NCBI GenBank assembly: GCA_937960895.1
Contig: CALCJD010000017.1
Coordinates: 52,177 to 116,176, forward strand
Source: an uncultured Spartobacteria bacterium
GTDB taxonomy: Bacteria; Verrucomicrobiota; Verrucomicrobiia; Chthoniobacterales; Terrimicrobiaceae
DNA: 64,000 bases
Reading direction: 5' to 3'
Part shown: positions 1-10,875 of the stretch, piece after piece
Position numbering within the stretch: position 1 is the stretch's first letter
How the letters are laid out: every line of letters begins with the position of its first letter
Program-made: the position numbers and the translations under genes
The notes under the pieces: generated by a model
Told to the model about the DNA's origin: nothing
Database searches by the model: none
The model's input: only the letters and a program-made list of their open reading frames with translations

Positions 1-192
1 CTGGTTTATGTCATGACCGGAGGCGGTCCCGGCGGAGCCACGGAAACCGTCGCCCTGTACACCTACCGCAATTTCATGCGCTACCTGGACTTCGGCTACG
101 GCGCGGCCCTGCTCGTGATCAGTTCCGGAATCCTCGCCCTGCTGACCGCCGCGCTCTGGCTCCTGGTGGGCCGCGGACGATCCCTCTCATGA
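1..192 (+). CDS. Sugar ABC transporter permease, MalF/UgpA type (3' end only)
   Basis: Only the last 63 codons lie in the window; the 5' part is upstream of base 1. Seen: the motif MTGGGPGGATET, the hallmark that follows the EAA region in MalF/UgpA-type permeases of carbohydrate importers, and then the final membrane helix. In this family the protein forms the inner-membrane channel together with the next gene product. Its TGA overlaps the ATG of that gene by 4 bases, so the two are translationally coupled. The imported sugar cannot be told from this fragment; the trehalose and maltose enzymes downstream suggest an alpha-glucoside, which is inference only. Confidence 0.85.
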   Translation: MVYVMTGGGPGGATETVALYTYRNFMRYLDFGYGAALLVISSGILALLTAALWLLVGRGRSLS

Positions 193-1022
193 AACGCCTC
201 CCCATCCGCCTTGTTTCCGTGCTGCTGCTCACCGGCTTTCTTGCCTGGTGCCTGGCCCCGCTCTGGTGGCAGTTCGTCACTTCGCTCAAGTCCGACGCGG
301 AAATCACCACGGTGCCGCCCACCTACTGGCCGCACCGCCTCACCACCGACCACTATGCGGCGCTGTTTGAACGCCGTCCGTTCGGACGATACCTCTGGAA
401 CAGCTTTTTCATTTCCACCGGGGCGACCCTGCTCTGCCTCGCGGTGGCCACGCCCGCGGCCTACAGCCTCGCCCGCCTTCGTCCCAAGGGCGGACGCGCC
501 GTGGCCGCCCTCCTTATCGCCGTCTCCCTCTTTCCGGCCATCACGTTCTTTTTTCCGCTTTATGAAATGGTCCGATTCCTCGGACTGGCCAATCACCCCA
601 TTTCCCTCATCGTGCCCTATGCCACCTTCAACTTGCCGCTGGCGGTGCTGTTTCTCGTCGCGTTCTTCCGGACGATCCCGCCCGCCATCGAGGAAGCCGG
701 ACTGATGGATGGACTCGGCCGCCTGGGCATTCTCACCCGCCTCATCCTGCCCCTCTCCGCCCCGGGCCTCGCCACCACCGCCATCCTGGTTTTCATCGCC
801 TCGTGGAACGAATTTCTCCTCGCGCTCACCTTCCTGCCGAGGGACGAGGCCCGGACCGTCACCGTGGCCATCGCGTCCCTGAGCGGCGGAAGCATTTACG
901 AACTCCCCTGGGGTCAGATCGGCGCCGCCATCCTGCTCAGCGCGGCGCCCCTGCTGGTTCTGGTGGCCTTTTTCCAGCGCCGCATCGTGGCCGGACTCAC
1001 CCAAAGCGCCACCACCGGCTGA
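189..1022 (+). CDS. Carbohydrate ABC transporter permease, MalG type
   Basis: 277 aa, the usual MalG length. An N-terminal membrane helix (about residues 8-28) is followed by a periplasmic stretch and five more hydrophobic segments. The cytoplasmic EAA loop is visible near residues 160-180 (EEAGLMDGLGRLGI, then LPLSAPGLATT), the site that docks on the ATPase subunit. It is the partner of the permease fragment upstream, with which it shares an ATGA overlap, and together they would form the channel of a CUT1-type sugar importer. Binding protein and ATPase are not in the window. Substrate unknown. The 88 bases after it separate it from a sensor kinase on the same strand. Confidence 0.9.
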   Translation: MKRLPIRLVSVLLLTGFLAWCLAPLWWQFVTSLKSDAEITTVPPTYWPHRLTTDHYAALFERRPFGRYLWNSFFISTGATLLCLAVATPAAYSLARLRPKGGRAVAALLIAVSLFPAITFFFPLYEMVRFLGLANHPISLIVPYATFNLPLAVLFLVAFFRTIPPAIEEAGLMDGLGRLGILTRLILPLSAPGLATTAILVFIASWNEFLLALTFLPRDEARTVTVAIASLSGGSIYELPWGQIGAAILLSAAPLLVLVAFFQRRIVAGLTQSATTG

Positions 1023-1110
1023 CCTTGAGGAGTTCATCAGGGCACTTCCCGATGCGTTCCGGCTTGTGAAGCGGCTCCCGATGTGACCAAAATGGTTTTC
1101 TCTCCCGGGC

Positions 1111-3051
1111 ATGCTTGCCAAAAAACTGTTCCCCTACCTGTTTGCCGCGGGCGCCGTGGGGCTTATCGGCGTCGTGCGGGCGACGTTTTTCCAGTCGCTC
1201 ATGGGAGACGGTTCCCCCTTCGGACTCTTCACCCTGGCCGTGATCTGTTCCGCCTGGATCGGAGGTCTCGCTCCGGGCCTCCTCGCCACCGGCCTCTCCG
1301 TCCTGACCGGAGTGGTCTTTTTCATCGACCCCGAAACGCTGGGCCGGCAGCACGTCGTGCTGGCGGTGATTTTTTCGCTCAGCGCCACCCTGATCAGCAT
1401 CGTCTGCGAATCCCTGCGCCGCAGCCGCCAGCGGGCCGAGGAGGCCCGCGACAAGCTGGTCGAAAGCCAACACCATCTCCGCGAAAGTGAGATGCGCTTC
1501 CGTCAGCTGGCCGACTCCGCGCCCTTCCTCATCTGGATGACCGGCGCCGACGGACGCTGCTCGTGGCTGAATCGTCCGTGGATCGAATTCACCGGACAGC
1601 CGCTGGAGAAGCAACTCGGCGACGGCTGGGAAAACTTTGTTCATTCCGACGACATCACCCGCTGCAAGGAAACCCTTCGCCGGCATTTCGAAACCCGGAC
1701 GCCGTTCGAGATGGACTACCGGGTCCGGCGTCACGACGGCACCTACCGCTGGCTGATCACCCGCGGCATGCCGCTTTTCAACGGCAGCGGCACCTTCCTC
1801 GGCTACATGGGCGGCAGCATTGACATTCACGAACGCAAGGAGGCCGAGAAGGTCAGCGAAGACACCCTGAAAAGGGAACAACACGCCCGCATCGAGGCGG
1901 AGCGCACCGCCCTGCTCAAGGACGAATTCCTGGCCACGGTCAGCCATGAAATGCGCACGCCGCTCACCGCCATGCTCGGCTGGGTGCAGCTCCTGCGCAA
2001 TGGCACACTGTCCCCCGACACCGTTCCGCAGGCCCTCGAAACCATCGAACGCAATGCCCGCGCGCAGGCCAAATTGATCGACGACCTCCTCGACATGAGC
2101 CGCATCCTGTCCGGCCGTCTGCGGCTCGACGTCCAGCAGGTGCAGCCGGCCGAGATCGTCGAAGCGGCCATTTCCGCGGCCGAACCGGCGGCCACCGCCA
2201 AGAATGTCCGCATCGTCAGCAACCTCGATCCCCACACCGGCCCCATCGTCGGCGATCCCACCCGGCTCCAGCAGATCATCTGGAACCTTCTGAACAACGC
2301 CATCAAATTCACCCCGGCCAAGGGCCTCATCACGGTGCGCCTTGAGCGCATCGACTATTCCCTCGAAATTTCCGTGACCGATACCGGCGAGGGCATCACG
2401 CCGGAATTTCTGCCCCACGTCTTTGACCGTTTCCGTCAGCAGGACGCGTCCACCGTCCGGCGCCACCAGGGGCTGGGACTGGGACTGGCCATCGTCAAAC
2501 AGCTTGTCGAACTGCATGGAGGGTCCGTCGAGGCGCACAGCGAGGGCGTGGGAAGGGGGGCCACCTTCCTCGTTCACCTCCCCATCTCCGCGGCCGTTCC
2601 GTTCCGACCGCCCCCCACTTCCCCGCCCGCCATCACCGAAAATCACACCCGGGAGGAAATTCCCCTGCCCTCCCTCCTCGGCACGAAAGTGCTGGTGGTG
2701 GACGACGATGCCGACGCCCGCGAACTGCTTCGCTCCATCCTGGCCCAAAGCGGCGCCAGCGTGCGTACGGCCGGCTCCACCGCCGAAGCCCTGCAGCAAT
2801 TTGACGCGCGGCGGCCGGACGTGCTGGTCAGCGACATCGGCATGCCGGACCGGGACGGCTACGACCTCATCCGGCACATCCGCGCGCGCAGCAGCGAATC
2901 CGGCGGCCACGTCCCCGCCCTGGCCCTCACCGCGTTTGCCCGCTCCGACGACCGCCGCCGCGCGATCGGCGCCGGTTTTCACATGCATCTCGCCAAACCC
3001 GTCGAACCCGCGGAACTGGTGACGGTGGTCTCCAGCCTGGCCCACCGCTAG
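1111..3051 (+). CDS. Hybrid sensor histidine kinase with DUF4118-like membrane domain, PAS and receiver
   Basis: 646 aa. In order: about three N-terminal membrane helices (residues 5-105, resembling the DUF4118/KdpD sensor module), a short coiled linker, a PAS domain (about 125-250), a HisKA dimerisation domain with phospho-acceptor His279 in SHEMRTPL, an HATPase domain (G-boxes near residues 430-470, GLGLGLAIVKQL), and a C-terminal receiver domain with acidic pocket at 531-533, phospho-acceptor Asp575 and Lys629. All residues needed for a phosphorelay are present. No separate response regulator or phosphotransfer protein is adjacent, so its output partner is unknown. It lies after the sugar permeases but 88 bases away, so a link to sugar sensing is only a guess. 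Start ATG chosen because it directly precedes the first helix. Confidence 0.9.
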   Translation: MLAKKLFPYLFAAGAVGLIGVVRATFFQSLMGDGSPFGLFTLAVICSAWIGGLAPGLLATGLSVLTGVVFFIDPETLGRQHVVLAVIFSLSATLISIVCESLRRSRQRAEEARDKLVESQHHLRESEMRFRQLADSAPFLIWMTGADGRCSWLNRPWIEFTGQPLEKQLGDGWENFVHSDDITRCKETLRRHFETRTPFEMDYRVRRHDGTYRWLITRGMPLFNGSGTFLGYMGGSIDIHERKEAEKVSEDTLKREQHARIEAERTALLKDEFLATVSHEMRTPLTAMLGWVQLLRNGTLSPDTVPQALETIERNARAQAKLIDDLLDMSRILSGRLRLDVQQVQPAEIVEAAISAAEPAATAKNVRIVSNLDPHTGPIVGDPTRLQQIIWNLLNNAIKFTPAKGLITVRLERIDYSLEISVTDTGEGITPEFLPHVFDRFRQQDASTVRRHQGLGLGLAIVKQLVELHGGSVEAHSEGVGRGATFLVHLPISAAVPFRPPPTSPPAITENHTREEIPLPSLLGTKVLVVDDDADARELLRSILAQSGASVRTAGSTAEALQQFDARRPDVLVSDIGMPDRDGYDLIRHIRARSSESGGHVPALALTAFARSDDRRRAIGAGFHMHLAKPVEPAELVTVVSSLAHR

Positions 3052-3111
3052 GTTCGCAAAGCGGGCAAGCGGCCTGTGCGGGGTCGGCCCGCCGGCGTCC
3101 TGGGGGAAACG

Positions 3112-3846
3112 TTACGCCTCCACGTCCAGCAGACAAAACGGCGGTTTGCCGGGCTGCCGCCGTTCCAGCAGCGGTTGGGCGACATTGTAGACCGGAACCC
3201 CCGCCGACGTTCTGCCCTGCAGGGTTCCGGCATGGGCATGACCGTGAAACACGGCATGAACCGCAAAGCGGTTCAGCGGGGCCTCCAGCCGACTCGAACC
3301 CAGAAACGGAAAAATCTCCGCATTTTCGCCGACCACCGTGCCGCGGATCGGCGCGTAGTGAAGGACGGCGATCTTTTTCGGCGTCTGCAAGCGTCCCAGG
3401 GCCTTTTCCAATCGCAACGCCTGGTCCACCGCCTCCTGGACGAAGGACTTGATGATGGGTTCCCCCCAGGCATTCAGCAGGCATTGGTCAAATCCCCCGC
3501 CGAATCCGCAAACGCCGGCAAATCCGACGCCGCCGCATTCGCAAACCTCCTCTTCCTCCAGGAATTGCACCCCGACCGCATCCAGCGCCGCCTGCACCTC
3601 CGTCACATGGCCGGATTCGAAGTCATGATTTCCCACCACAGCCAGCACGGGAATCCGGAGATGGGACCGGATGTCGGCCGCAAGCAGGGCCGCCTCGTCC
3701 GGCAGGCCGTAGTCCGTGAGATCGCCGCAGAGCACGGCGACATCCGCGGCGGCCGACATGGCGGTGAAAAGATTCTCCGCCTTTCCGCGGGAATGCCTGG
3801 TGTAATGAAGGTCGCCGACGGCGGCGACGCGGAGGGTTTTGCTCAT
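3112..3846 (-). CDS. Metallophosphoesterase (calcineurin-like)
   Basis: 244 aa from ATG at 3846. Metal-binding motifs of the calcineurin-like phosphoesterase fold are present in order: D-x-H (Asp12, His14 in GDLHYTR), GD at 41-42 in GDLTDYG, GNHD, and GHAH near residue 218. The family hydrolyses phosphomono- or diesters with two metal ions; the substrate cannot be deduced here. A longer reading from 3915 exists, but the extra residues are not protein-like and would run into the divergent gene, so the start just before the first beta strand (SKTLRVAAVGD) is preferred. It faces the sensor kinase tail to tail and is divergent from the nucleotidyltransferase-fold gene, with 44 bases between the starts. 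Confidence 0.85.
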   Translation of the reverse strand: MSKTLRVAAVGDLHYTRHSRGKAENLFTAMSAAADVAVLCGDLTDYGLPDEAALLAADIRSHLRIPVLAVVGNHDFESGHVTEVQAALDAVGVQFLEEEEVCECGGVGFAGVCGFGGGFDQCLLNAWGEPIIKSFVQEAVDQALRLEKALGRLQTPKKIAVLHYAPIRGTVVGENAEIFPFLGSSRLEAPLNRFAVHAVFHGHAHAGTLQGRTSAGVPVYNVAQPLLERRQPGKPPFCLLDVEA

Positions 3847-3890
3847 GGTGTGAATTTTTTGCGGCGAAATGCACGGGGCGGGGCTCCGGC

Positions 3891-4697
3891 ATGCGATCAA
3901 GCGGGGTGAGTGCATTTCTCTCTCCCACTGATTTTTATCGGAACTCGATGGATCTTCTGGACGGGCACAAAATCCCCTTCCTCGTCGGCGGAGCGTTTTG
4001 CCTGGGGGCCTACACGGGGGTCATCCGCGACACGAAGGACTTTGATTTGATGCTCCGGCCGGCCGATGTCCCCCGCGCCCTCACCCTGTTTCGCGAGGCG
4101 GGATACCACGCCGAGATTTCCTTTCCGCACTGGCTGGCCAAGGCCCACCACGGCGAGGCGTTCATCGACATCATCTTCAATTCCGGAAACGGTCTTTGCG
4201 GCGTGGACGACCGTTGGTTCGACCATGCGCGGCCGGCGGAGCTGCTGGACCGCACCGTGCTGCTCTGTCCTCCGGAGGAGATCCTCTGGCAGAAATGCTA
4301 CATCATGGAACGCGAGCGGTTCGACGGAGCCGACGTCGCCCATCTCCTGCGCAGCTGCGCGGCCATGCTTGACTGGCCCCGGCTGATCGAGCGTTTCGGT
4401 CCGGACTGGCGCGTGTTGTTTTCCCATCTCGTGCTCTTTGGCTTCATCTATCCATCGAAGCGCTCGCTCATTCCGGTCGGGGTGATGAACCAGTTGACGG
4501 AGCGGCTTCTGCATGAAAGCCAGGACTTCGGGGACGAGGACAAGCGGTGCAACGGCACGCTGCTTTCGCGGGCCCAATACCTTCCCGATGTCGAACGCTG
4601 GGGATTTTCCGATCCCCGGCTCGAAGCCCGTTCCAACCTCACTCCCGAAAACCTGCAAACCTGGACTGCCGCCATCGCCTCTCCCGACGCCCGGTAG
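3891..4697 (+). CDS. Nucleotidyltransferase-fold protein
   Basis: 268 aa. Residues 29-52 carry the start of a minimal nucleotidyltransferase fold: Gly33-Gly34, Arg46, then D-F-D at 50-52, with a third acidic residue in FIDII (Asp93). This matches the GG-x(n)-D-x-D-...-D pattern of the large NTase superfamily that includes AbiEii-type toxins and several uncharacterised proteins. The C-terminal half (about 110-268) is alpha-helical and gives no recognisable domain. No antitoxin-like partner sits beside it, so a toxin role is not supported. Alternative starts are GTG at 3906 and ATG at 3948; the helix before GG is typical of the fold, which favours the longer form. Confidence 0.65.
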   Translation: MRSSGVSAFLSPTDFYRNSMDLLDGHKIPFLVGGAFCLGAYTGVIRDTKDFDLMLRPADVPRALTLFREAGYHAEISFPHWLAKAHHGEAFIDIIFNSGNGLCGVDDRWFDHARPAELLDRTVLLCPPEEILWQKCYIMERERFDGADVAHLLRSCAAMLDWPRLIERFGPDWRVLFSHLVLFGFIYPSKRSLIPVGVMNQLTERLLHESQDFGDEDKRCNGTLLSRAQYLPDVERWGFSDPRLEARSNLTPENLQTWTAAIASPDAR

Positions 4698-4805
4698 CAT
4701 CCGCACACGGAACCACCGCCGGAAGGAGCCCCGAACCCGCCTGAGGCCGGCGCCGCCAAAAACAGGCACACGCGGAACCCGGCTTTCCAACGATAGAAGG
4801 TTGCC

Positions 4806-7800
4806 GTGTGCAAAACGGCGCTTCCGCCCATGCCCGAAACCCTGTGGTTCAAAGACGCCATCATTTATGAACTTCACGTCCGGTCGTTCGCCGACAGTTC
4901 CGGCGACGGCATCGGGGATTTCCGCGGACTGCGGGAGCGGTTGAAATATTTTGAGGACCTCGGCGTGACCGCGCTCTGGCTGCTGCCGTTTTATCCCTCG
5001 CCGCTGCGCGACGACGGATACGACATCGCCGATTATTATTCGGTCAATCCCACCTACGGCACCCTCGACGACTTCCGCCGTTTTCTCGATGAGGCCCACC
5101 GGCGCAATCTGCGCGTGATCACCGAACTGGTCATCAATCACACCTCGGACCAGCACGTCTGGTTTCAGCGCGCCCGCCGGGCGCCGGCCGGGTCGGCGGA
5201 GCGGGATTTTTATGTCTGGAGCGACACGCCGAAACGCTTCGAAGAAGCCCGCATCATCTTCAAGGATTTCGAAAGTTCCAACTGGGCATGGGATCCCGTG
5301 GCGCAGGCATATTTCTGGCACCGGTTCTATTCGCACCAGCCGGACCTCAACTTCGACAATCCCGCCGTGCGCGAGGCGGTGGTCGCGGTGATGGATTTCT
5401 GGCTCGACCTCGGGGTGGACGGACTGCGTCTCGATGCCATTCCCTATCTTTTCGAGCGGGAGGGCACCTCGTGTGAAAACCTTCCGGAAACCCACGCCTA
5501 CCTCGCCCAACTGCGCGGACACGTGGACCGCAAATACCCCGGCACCATGCTTCTCGCCGAGGCCAATCAATGGCCCGAGGACGCGGTGCAGTATTTCGGG
5601 AAGGGCGACGAATGCCACATGTCGTTTCATTTCCCCCTCATGCCCCGCCTCTTCATGGGCCTCCAGATGGAGGATCGGTTTCCGATCATCGACATCCTCG
5701 AACAAACGCCGGAGATCCCGCCCAACTGCCAATGGGCGATCTTTCTCCGCAATCATGACGAACTCACACTGGAAATGGTCACCGACGAGGAGCGCGACTA
5801 CATGTATCGCCTCTACGCGGAGGATCCGCGCGCCCGCATCAATCTCGGCATCCGCCGCCGCCTCGCCCCGCTGCTCGACAACAACCGCCGGAAAATCGAG
5901 CTCATCAACTCCCTGCTCCTCTCCCTGCCGGGCACCCCCATCATCTACTACGGCGACGAAATCGGCATGGGGGACAATTTTTATCTCGGCGACCGAAACG
6001 GGGTCCGCACCCCCATGCAGTGGAATTCCGACCGCAACGCCGGATTCTCCCGGGCCAATCCGCAGCAGCTTTTCCTGCCGGTCATCATCGACCCGGAGTT
6101 CCATTATGAGGCGATCAACGTGGACACCCAGGTCAAAAACCTGTCGTCGCTTTTCTGGTGGATGCGGCGGGTGATCGACATCCGCAAACGTCACCCGGCC
6201 TTTTCGCAAGGCACGATTGAATTTCTCCGTCCGGCCAATGCCAAGGTCCTGGCCTATCTGCGGAGGCATGACACGGAAACGATCCTCGTGGTGGCCAATC
6301 TTTCGCGGTTCTCCCAGGCCGTTTCCCTCGACCTCTCGGCCTTTGCCGGAAGCACCGCGCGGGAGCTGTTCAGCGGCGACGCCTTTCTGGAAATCTCCGA
6401 ATCCCCCGCCTTTTTCACGATCGGGCCCCACGGCTTTTATTGGCTCCGGATTTCGTCCGGCGTCTCTCCGGATGACGTCCCGGAAAAATCCGAACCGTTC
6501 CTCATCGATCTGCCCCCGGAATGGTCCCCGGACCTGACGGACGTTCTCTGCAAACGCATCCTCCCGGAGCACCTGCCCACCCGACGCTGGTTCGGCCACA
6601 AGCAACGCACGCTGCGTGCCGTCCGACTGCAGGCGGCTCCGGGCGAGGGCCAGATGCGGGTGTTGATCCTCGAAGTCCTCTTCTCCGACGGGGAATCGTC
6701 CACCCAGGTGATGCCGCTCGTCATCGGCGAGGAGTCGGAGGGCGACCATGCGGGCGCCGTGATCGCCCGCTTTGCCGACGGCCGGGCCCTCCTCGACGCC
6801 CTCGCCGTTCCCGCCTGCCGGCAGGCCGTCTGGAACCTCATGGCGGAAGGAAAGTCGTGGGAGGACGACTCCTCCGCCGTCACCGGCTCCCTGTGCGCCG
6901 CCGCCCCCCCGCCGTCCATCAGCCGGGTCCTCGGCGGCGAGCAGTCCAACACCACCGTGGCGTACGAGGACCGGCATCTCTTGAAGATCCTGCGTCAATT
7001 CGAGCCGGGACGTCACCCGGACAGCGAAATTCTCCGCGTGCTGACGGAAAGGGATTTTCCTCACACACCGCGTCTGACCGGGGAAATTCGCTGCCGGCTG
7101 GCGGAGGGTGAAGGGCTTCTCGGGGTGATGACGGAATTTGTGAAGAGCGACGGGGATGGATGGACGCAGACACTCGACTCCCTCTCCCGGTTTTTCGAAC
7201 GGGTGGCCGGGGACGAGATGCAGGAAAAACGCCTTTCCTTCGAGGAACTGGCCGGCGCCAATTATTTTCAACGCGCCCGCCAGCTCGGCGCGCGAACCGG
7301 TGCCCTGCACAACTGCCTGGCGGGCCTCACGGATCTGCCGGAATTCGCGCCGGAACCCTTCACGTCGCTTTATCAACGCTCGCTGTATCAATCGATGCGC
7401 AGCCAGCTCCGCCGCACGGAGGCCGCCGTCACCCGCAAACTGCCGGAACTGGATTCCGGGGCGCGCCGGAAGGCCTCCGACTGGATTGCCTCCACCCCGC
7501 GGATTCTGGAGACCTACGGACTCCTTCTTCACAAACGGTTTTCCGCCCGGAAGATCCGCGTTCACGGCGACTTTCACCTCGGACAGGTCCTCAACACCGG
7601 CAACGACTTTGTCATCCTCGATTTCGAAGGCGAGCCCCGCAAGGGACTCGGTGAGCGGCTGCTCAAGCGTTCCCCCCTGGTGGACGTGGCGGGCCTACTT
7701 CGTTCCTTCGACTATGCGGTGGAAACCAGCCTGCTCAAGGCCATGGACCCCGCGCGTCTCCGCCCCTGGGCGTCGCGCTGGCTGGACCTGGCCGGCCGGT

Positions 7801-7997
7801 CCTTCCTCGAAGGATACCTCGGGGAAACCGCCGGCGCCGGTTTTCTTCCGGAGGGCGCCGACTTTGACACGCTGCTGAATCTTTTCCTGCTCGACAAGGC
7901 GACCTACGAAATCGGCTACGAGCTGAACTATCGCCCGTCCCTTCTTCCCATCCCCCTCGCCGGGGTCTCCCGCCTCCTCTCCGCATCCACCGCATGA
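4806..7997 (+). CDS. treS: Trehalose synthase-maltokinase fusion (TreS-Pep2/Mak)
   Basis: 1063 aa from a GTG at 4806 with AGAAGG ending 6 bases upstream; ATG at 4830 is the alternative (1055 aa). Residues 10-550 form a GH13 domain with the three catalytic acids: Asp210 (DGLRLD), Glu252 (LLAEANQ) and Asp318 (RNHDE). It would interconvert maltose and trehalose. Residues about 565-1060 form a maltokinase: HGDFHLGQ with Asp922 as likely catalytic base, and DFEGEP with Asp939 as likely magnesium ligand. That domain makes maltose-1-phosphate, the substrate of GlgE for alpha-glucan synthesis. The fusion is a known bacterial arrangement. It overlaps treY by 4 bases. No glgE or glgB lies in this window. 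Confidence 0.93.
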   Translation: MCKTALPPMPETLWFKDAIIYELHVRSFADSSGDGIGDFRGLRERLKYFEDLGVTALWLLPFYPSPLRDDGYDIADYYSVNPTYGTLDDFRRFLDEAHRRNLRVITELVINHTSDQHVWFQRARRAPAGSAERDFYVWSDTPKRFEEARIIFKDFESSNWAWDPVAQAYFWHRFYSHQPDLNFDNPAVREAVVAVMDFWLDLGVDGLRLDAIPYLFEREGTSCENLPETHAYLAQLRGHVDRKYPGTMLLAEANQWPEDAVQYFGKGDECHMSFHFPLMPRLFMGLQMEDRFPIIDILEQTPEIPPNCQWAIFLRNHDELTLEMVTDEERDYMYRLYAEDPRARINLGIRRRLAPLLDNNRRKIELINSLLLSLPGTPIIYYGDEIGMGDNFYLGDRNGVRTPMQWNSDRNAGFSRANPQQLFLPVIIDPEFHYEAINVDTQVKNLSSLFWWMRRVIDIRKRHPAFSQGTIEFLRPANAKVLAYLRRHDTETILVVANLSRFSQAVSLDLSAFAGSTARELFSGDAFLEISESPAFFTIGPHGFYWLRISSGVSPDDVPEKSEPFLIDLPPEWSPDLTDVLCKRILPEHLPTRRWFGHKQRTLRAVRLQAAPGEGQMRVLILEVLFSDGESSTQVMPLVIGEESEGDHAGAVIARFADGRALLDALAVPACRQAVWNLMAEGKSWEDDSSAVTGSLCAAAPPPSISRVLGGEQSNTTVAYEDRHLLKILRQFEPGRHPDSEILRVLTERDFPHTPRLTGEIRCRLAEGEGLLGVMTEFVKSDGDGWTQTLDSLSRFFERVAGDEMQEKRLSFEELAGANYFQRARQLGARTGALHNCLAGLTDLPEFAPEPFTSLYQRSLYQSMRSQLRRTEAAVTRKLPELDSGARRKASDWIASTPRILETYGLLLHKRFSARKIRVHGDFHLGQVLNTGNDFVILDFEGEPRKGLGERLLKRSPLVDVAGLLRSFDYAVETSLLKAMDPARLRPWASRWLDLAGRSFLEGYLGETAGAGFLPEGADFDTLLNLFLLDKATYEIGYELNYRPSLLPIPLAGVSRLLSASTA

Positions 7998-10753
7998 CCG
8001 ATCAAACACACCCGCGCATTCCCTCATCCACCTACCGCCTCCAATTCCATGGCGGCTTCACCTTTCGGGACGCCGCGGGCCTTGTCGACTATTTGTGCGA
8101 CCTGGGAATCACGGACCTTTACGCCTCGCCTTATTTCCAAGCCGCGCCCGACAGCACCCACGGCTACGACGTGGCCGACCACAACCGGATCAATCCGGCC
8201 ATCGGCGACCAAGGCGATTTTCGGGGACTCTGCGCGCGCCTGCGCGAAAACGGCATGGGCCAGGTGCTCGACTTCGTGCCCAACCACATGGGCATCGCCC
8301 AATCGCTCAACACCTGGTGGATGGAAGTGCTCGAGGACGGCCTGGCTTCGCCCTATGCGGGATACTTTGACATCGACTGGCATCCCGCGAAGGAGGCGCT
8401 TGAGCACCGGGTCCTGCTGCCCATTCTCGGCGATCGTTACGGCAATGTCCTGGAGCGCGGCGAATTTTCCCTGAGCTTCCGGGACGGGGCGTTTTTCCTC
8501 CACTACTTCGAAACCCGCCTGCCCCTGCGCCCCCGGTCGTATGCCTTCATCCTGCACCGGGTCCTCACGGAACTGGGCGGGGAACGCGGCCCGCTCCGGG
8601 ACGTGCTCGGCCTCCTCTCCGACCCCGCAGCCAAGGTCCGGGTCAAGGCCCGCCTCGGGGAGCTCGCCCAAACCCGCCCCGACATCGCCGCGGCCATCGA
8701 CCGAACACTCCGCAAACTCGAGGGTTCGCCGGGGGATCCCGGAAGTTTTGACGACCTGCATGCCCTGCTGGAAAGCCAGGTCTACCGGCTCAGCTACTGG
8801 CGGGTCGCGGCCGAGGAGATCAACTACCGGCGTTTCTTCGACATCAACACCCTCGCCGCCATCCGGGTGGAAATTCCCGAGGTCTTCTCCGCCGCCCACC
8901 AACTGGTGTTTGAACTTCTCGCCCGCGGGGACGTGACCGGGCTGCGCATCGATCACATCGACGGACTCTGGGATCCGCGCGGTTACCTGCGTCAGTTGCA
9001 GGAGTGCCACCGCGAACTCGTCGGCTCCCCCCATCCGCAAAGCCTCTATCTCGTCGTGGAAAAGATCCTCGACGTCACCGGGGAAACCCTGCCCCCCGAC
9101 TGGCCGGTCCACGGCACCACCGGCTACGAATTTGCCAATCAGGTGGTGCAATGCTTCACCGACTCCTCGGCGGAAAAACGCTTCACCCGCTGCTACGAAC
9201 GGTTCATCGGCTCCCCGATGGATTTCTCCACCCTCGTTTACGAGAAAAAGAAGCAGACCATGCAAAACGCCCTCGGCAGCGAGGTGGCCGCCCTCGGGCG
9301 GATGCTCGACGAGCTTTCCGAAATGCACCGCCACTTCCGCGACTGCACACGCAACATGCTCACCGCGGCGGTTCGCGAAGTGATGGCCTGTTTTCCCGTT
9401 TACCGCACCTATGCAACCGCCGACGGAACCCTCTCCGCGGAGGACGAAAAAAATGTCCTGCGGGCGATCTCCGCGGCCCGGCGCCGCAATCGCTCAATGG
9501 AAAAGGCCGCCTTTGATTTTCTTCGCGCCGTGCTCCTTTTGCGGCTCCCGGAGACACTTACCGACGACCAGCGCCGGGCGCATTTTCGTTTTGTCGGCAA
9601 ATTCCAGCAATGCAGCGGTCCGGTGATGGCCAAGGGTCTCGAAGACACGGCCTTCTACATTTACAACCGCCTGATCGCCCTCAACGAAGTGGGCGGACAT
9701 CCCGGAACATTTGGCCTGGACGTCAAAAAGTTCCACGCCCTCAACCGGGCCCGCCTTGAAACCATGCCGCACAGTCTGCTGGCGACCTCCACCCACGACA
9801 CCAAGCGCAGCGAGGACGTGCGCATGCGGCTGGCGGCCCTTTCGGAACTGCCCGGCGAGTGGCGCGAAGCCGTCAAACGCTGGAGTCGGCTCAACAAAAG
9901 ACACCGCACCACGGTCGGCGGCGAACCCGCCCCCTCCCGCAACGAAGAATACCTTCTTTATCAGACGCTCCTCGGCGTGTGGCCCCTGCGGGCGGAGGAA
10001 CGGGAGGATCTGGTCGGACGCATTCAGGACTACATGACCAAGGCCCTCAAGGAGGCCAAGATCAACAGCAGTTGGACGGACCCCAACGAGGAATGGGAAC
10101 GCGCCACGAGCGGCTTTGTGGAACGCATCCTTCACCACGACACCGGCGCGGAATTTCTCGCAAGTTTCGTACCCTTTGCCGAACGCCTGGCCTGGCTGGG
10201 CGCGCTGAACTCCCTTTCCCAGACCATCCTGAAATGCACGTCCCCCGGCGTTCCCGATTTTTACCAGGGCACGGAAATCTGGGACTTCAGTCTGGTCGAT
10301 CCGGACAACCGGCGTCCGGTCGACTATGAAAAACGCCGCGCCCTCCTGGAAACCCTCCGCGATGTCCCGTTGGAGCCCCTCCTGGCGGACTGGCCATCGG
10401 GCGCCATCAAGCTGGCCGTCATTCGCACCCTGCTGCATTTCCGCCGGGAGCATGCGGAGTTTTTCCGGGAAGCCGGCTACACTCCTCTGGCCACCACGGG
10501 AAAATTCCGCAAACACCTCATTGCCTTTTCGCGCCGGCACCGGAACCGGGAACTGACCGTGGTGGTCCCCCGGCTCTGCGCCGGATTCGGGTCCGTTCCG
10601 CTGGGCGAGCTGTGGGAGGACACCGCCGTGACACGAACCGGGGGAGGATACGACATCCTCGCCCGCCGCGAGCTCTCCGCGGCGGACGGACAGATTTCCG
10701 TGGCCCGACTCTTTGCCACGCTTCCCTTCGCGGTTCTGACCCGCGAAGTCTAA
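7994..10753 (+). CDS. treY: Malto-oligosyltrehalose synthase
   Basis: 919 aa. Starts with STYRLQ and the ASPYF/GYDVADH block typical of TreY, the GH13 enzyme that turns the reducing-end bond of a malto-oligosaccharide into an alpha-1,1 bond. Likely catalytic residues: nucleophile Asp320 (GLRIDHIDG), acid/base Glu356 (VVEKIL), and Asp602 ([13 protein letters not shown]). Cytoplasmic. Start ATG overlaps the treS stop by 4 bases, so the pair should be co-translated. Its usual partner TreZ, which releases trehalose from the product, is not adjacent. Length is within the longer TreY variants, owing to helical inserts between the catalytic blocks (about residues 400-560). Confidence 0.94.
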   Translation: MTDQTHPRIPSSTYRLQFHGGFTFRDAAGLVDYLCDLGITDLYASPYFQAAPDSTHGYDVADHNRINPAIGDQGDFRGLCARLRENGMGQVLDFVPNHMGIAQSLNTWWMEVLEDGLASPYAGYFDIDWHPAKEALEHRVLLPILGDRYGNVLERGEFSLSFRDGAFFLHYFETRLPLRPRSYAFILHRVLTELGGERGPLRDVLGLLSDPAAKVRVKARLGELAQTRPDIAAAIDRTLRKLEGSPGDPGSFDDLHALLESQVYRLSYWRVAAEEINYRRFFDINTLAAIRVEIPEVFSAAHQLVFELLARGDVTGLRIDHIDGLWDPRGYLRQLQECHRELVGSPHPQSLYLVVEKILDVTGETLPPDWPVHGTTGYEFANQVVQCFTDSSAEKRFTRCYERFIGSPMDFSTLVYEKKKQTMQNALGSEVAALGRMLDELSEMHRHFRDCTRNMLTAAVREVMACFPVYRTYATADGTLSAEDEKNVLRAISAARRRNRSMEKAAFDFLRAVLLLRLPETLTDDQRRAHFRFVGKFQQCSGPVMAKGLEDTAFYIYNRLIALNEVGGHPGTFGLDVKKFHALNRARLETMPHSLLATSTHDTKRSEDVRMRLAALSELPGEWREAVKRWSRLNKRHRTTVGGEPAPSRNEEYLLYQTLLGVWPLRAEEREDLVGRIQDYMTKALKEAKINSSWTDPNEEWERATSGFVERILHHDTGAEFLASFVPFAERLAWLGALNSLSQTILKCTSPGVPDFYQGTEIWDFSLVDPDNRRPVDYEKRRALLETLRDVPLEPLLADWPSGAIKLAVIRTLLHFRREHAEFFREAGYTPLATTGKFRKHLIAFSRRHRNRELTVVVPRLCAGFGSVPLGELWEDTAVTRTGGGYDILARRELSAADGQISVARLFATLPFAVLTREV

Positions 10754-10816
10754 GTTTCGGAAAGAATCCGACCTTCGGGTTGCCTTTCCCTTTTCCGACT
10801 TTGTGACGGTATTGTT

Positions 10817-10833
10817 GCAAAGTTCCCCTTTGC
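10817..10833. repeat. Short perfect hairpin in the porin leader
   Basis: GCAAAG (10817-10822) and CTTTGC (10828-10833) are perfect complements around a 5-base loop, in the 122 bases between treY and the porin gene, 42 bases before the porin ATG. There is no T-run, so it is not an intrinsic terminator. It may be an operator half-site pair or an mRNA leader hairpin. Confidence 0.4.
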
Positions 10834-10875
10834 GAGGCTCCGCCCGACGGGCAGGCTGTGCGGCGTTTTGATCCC

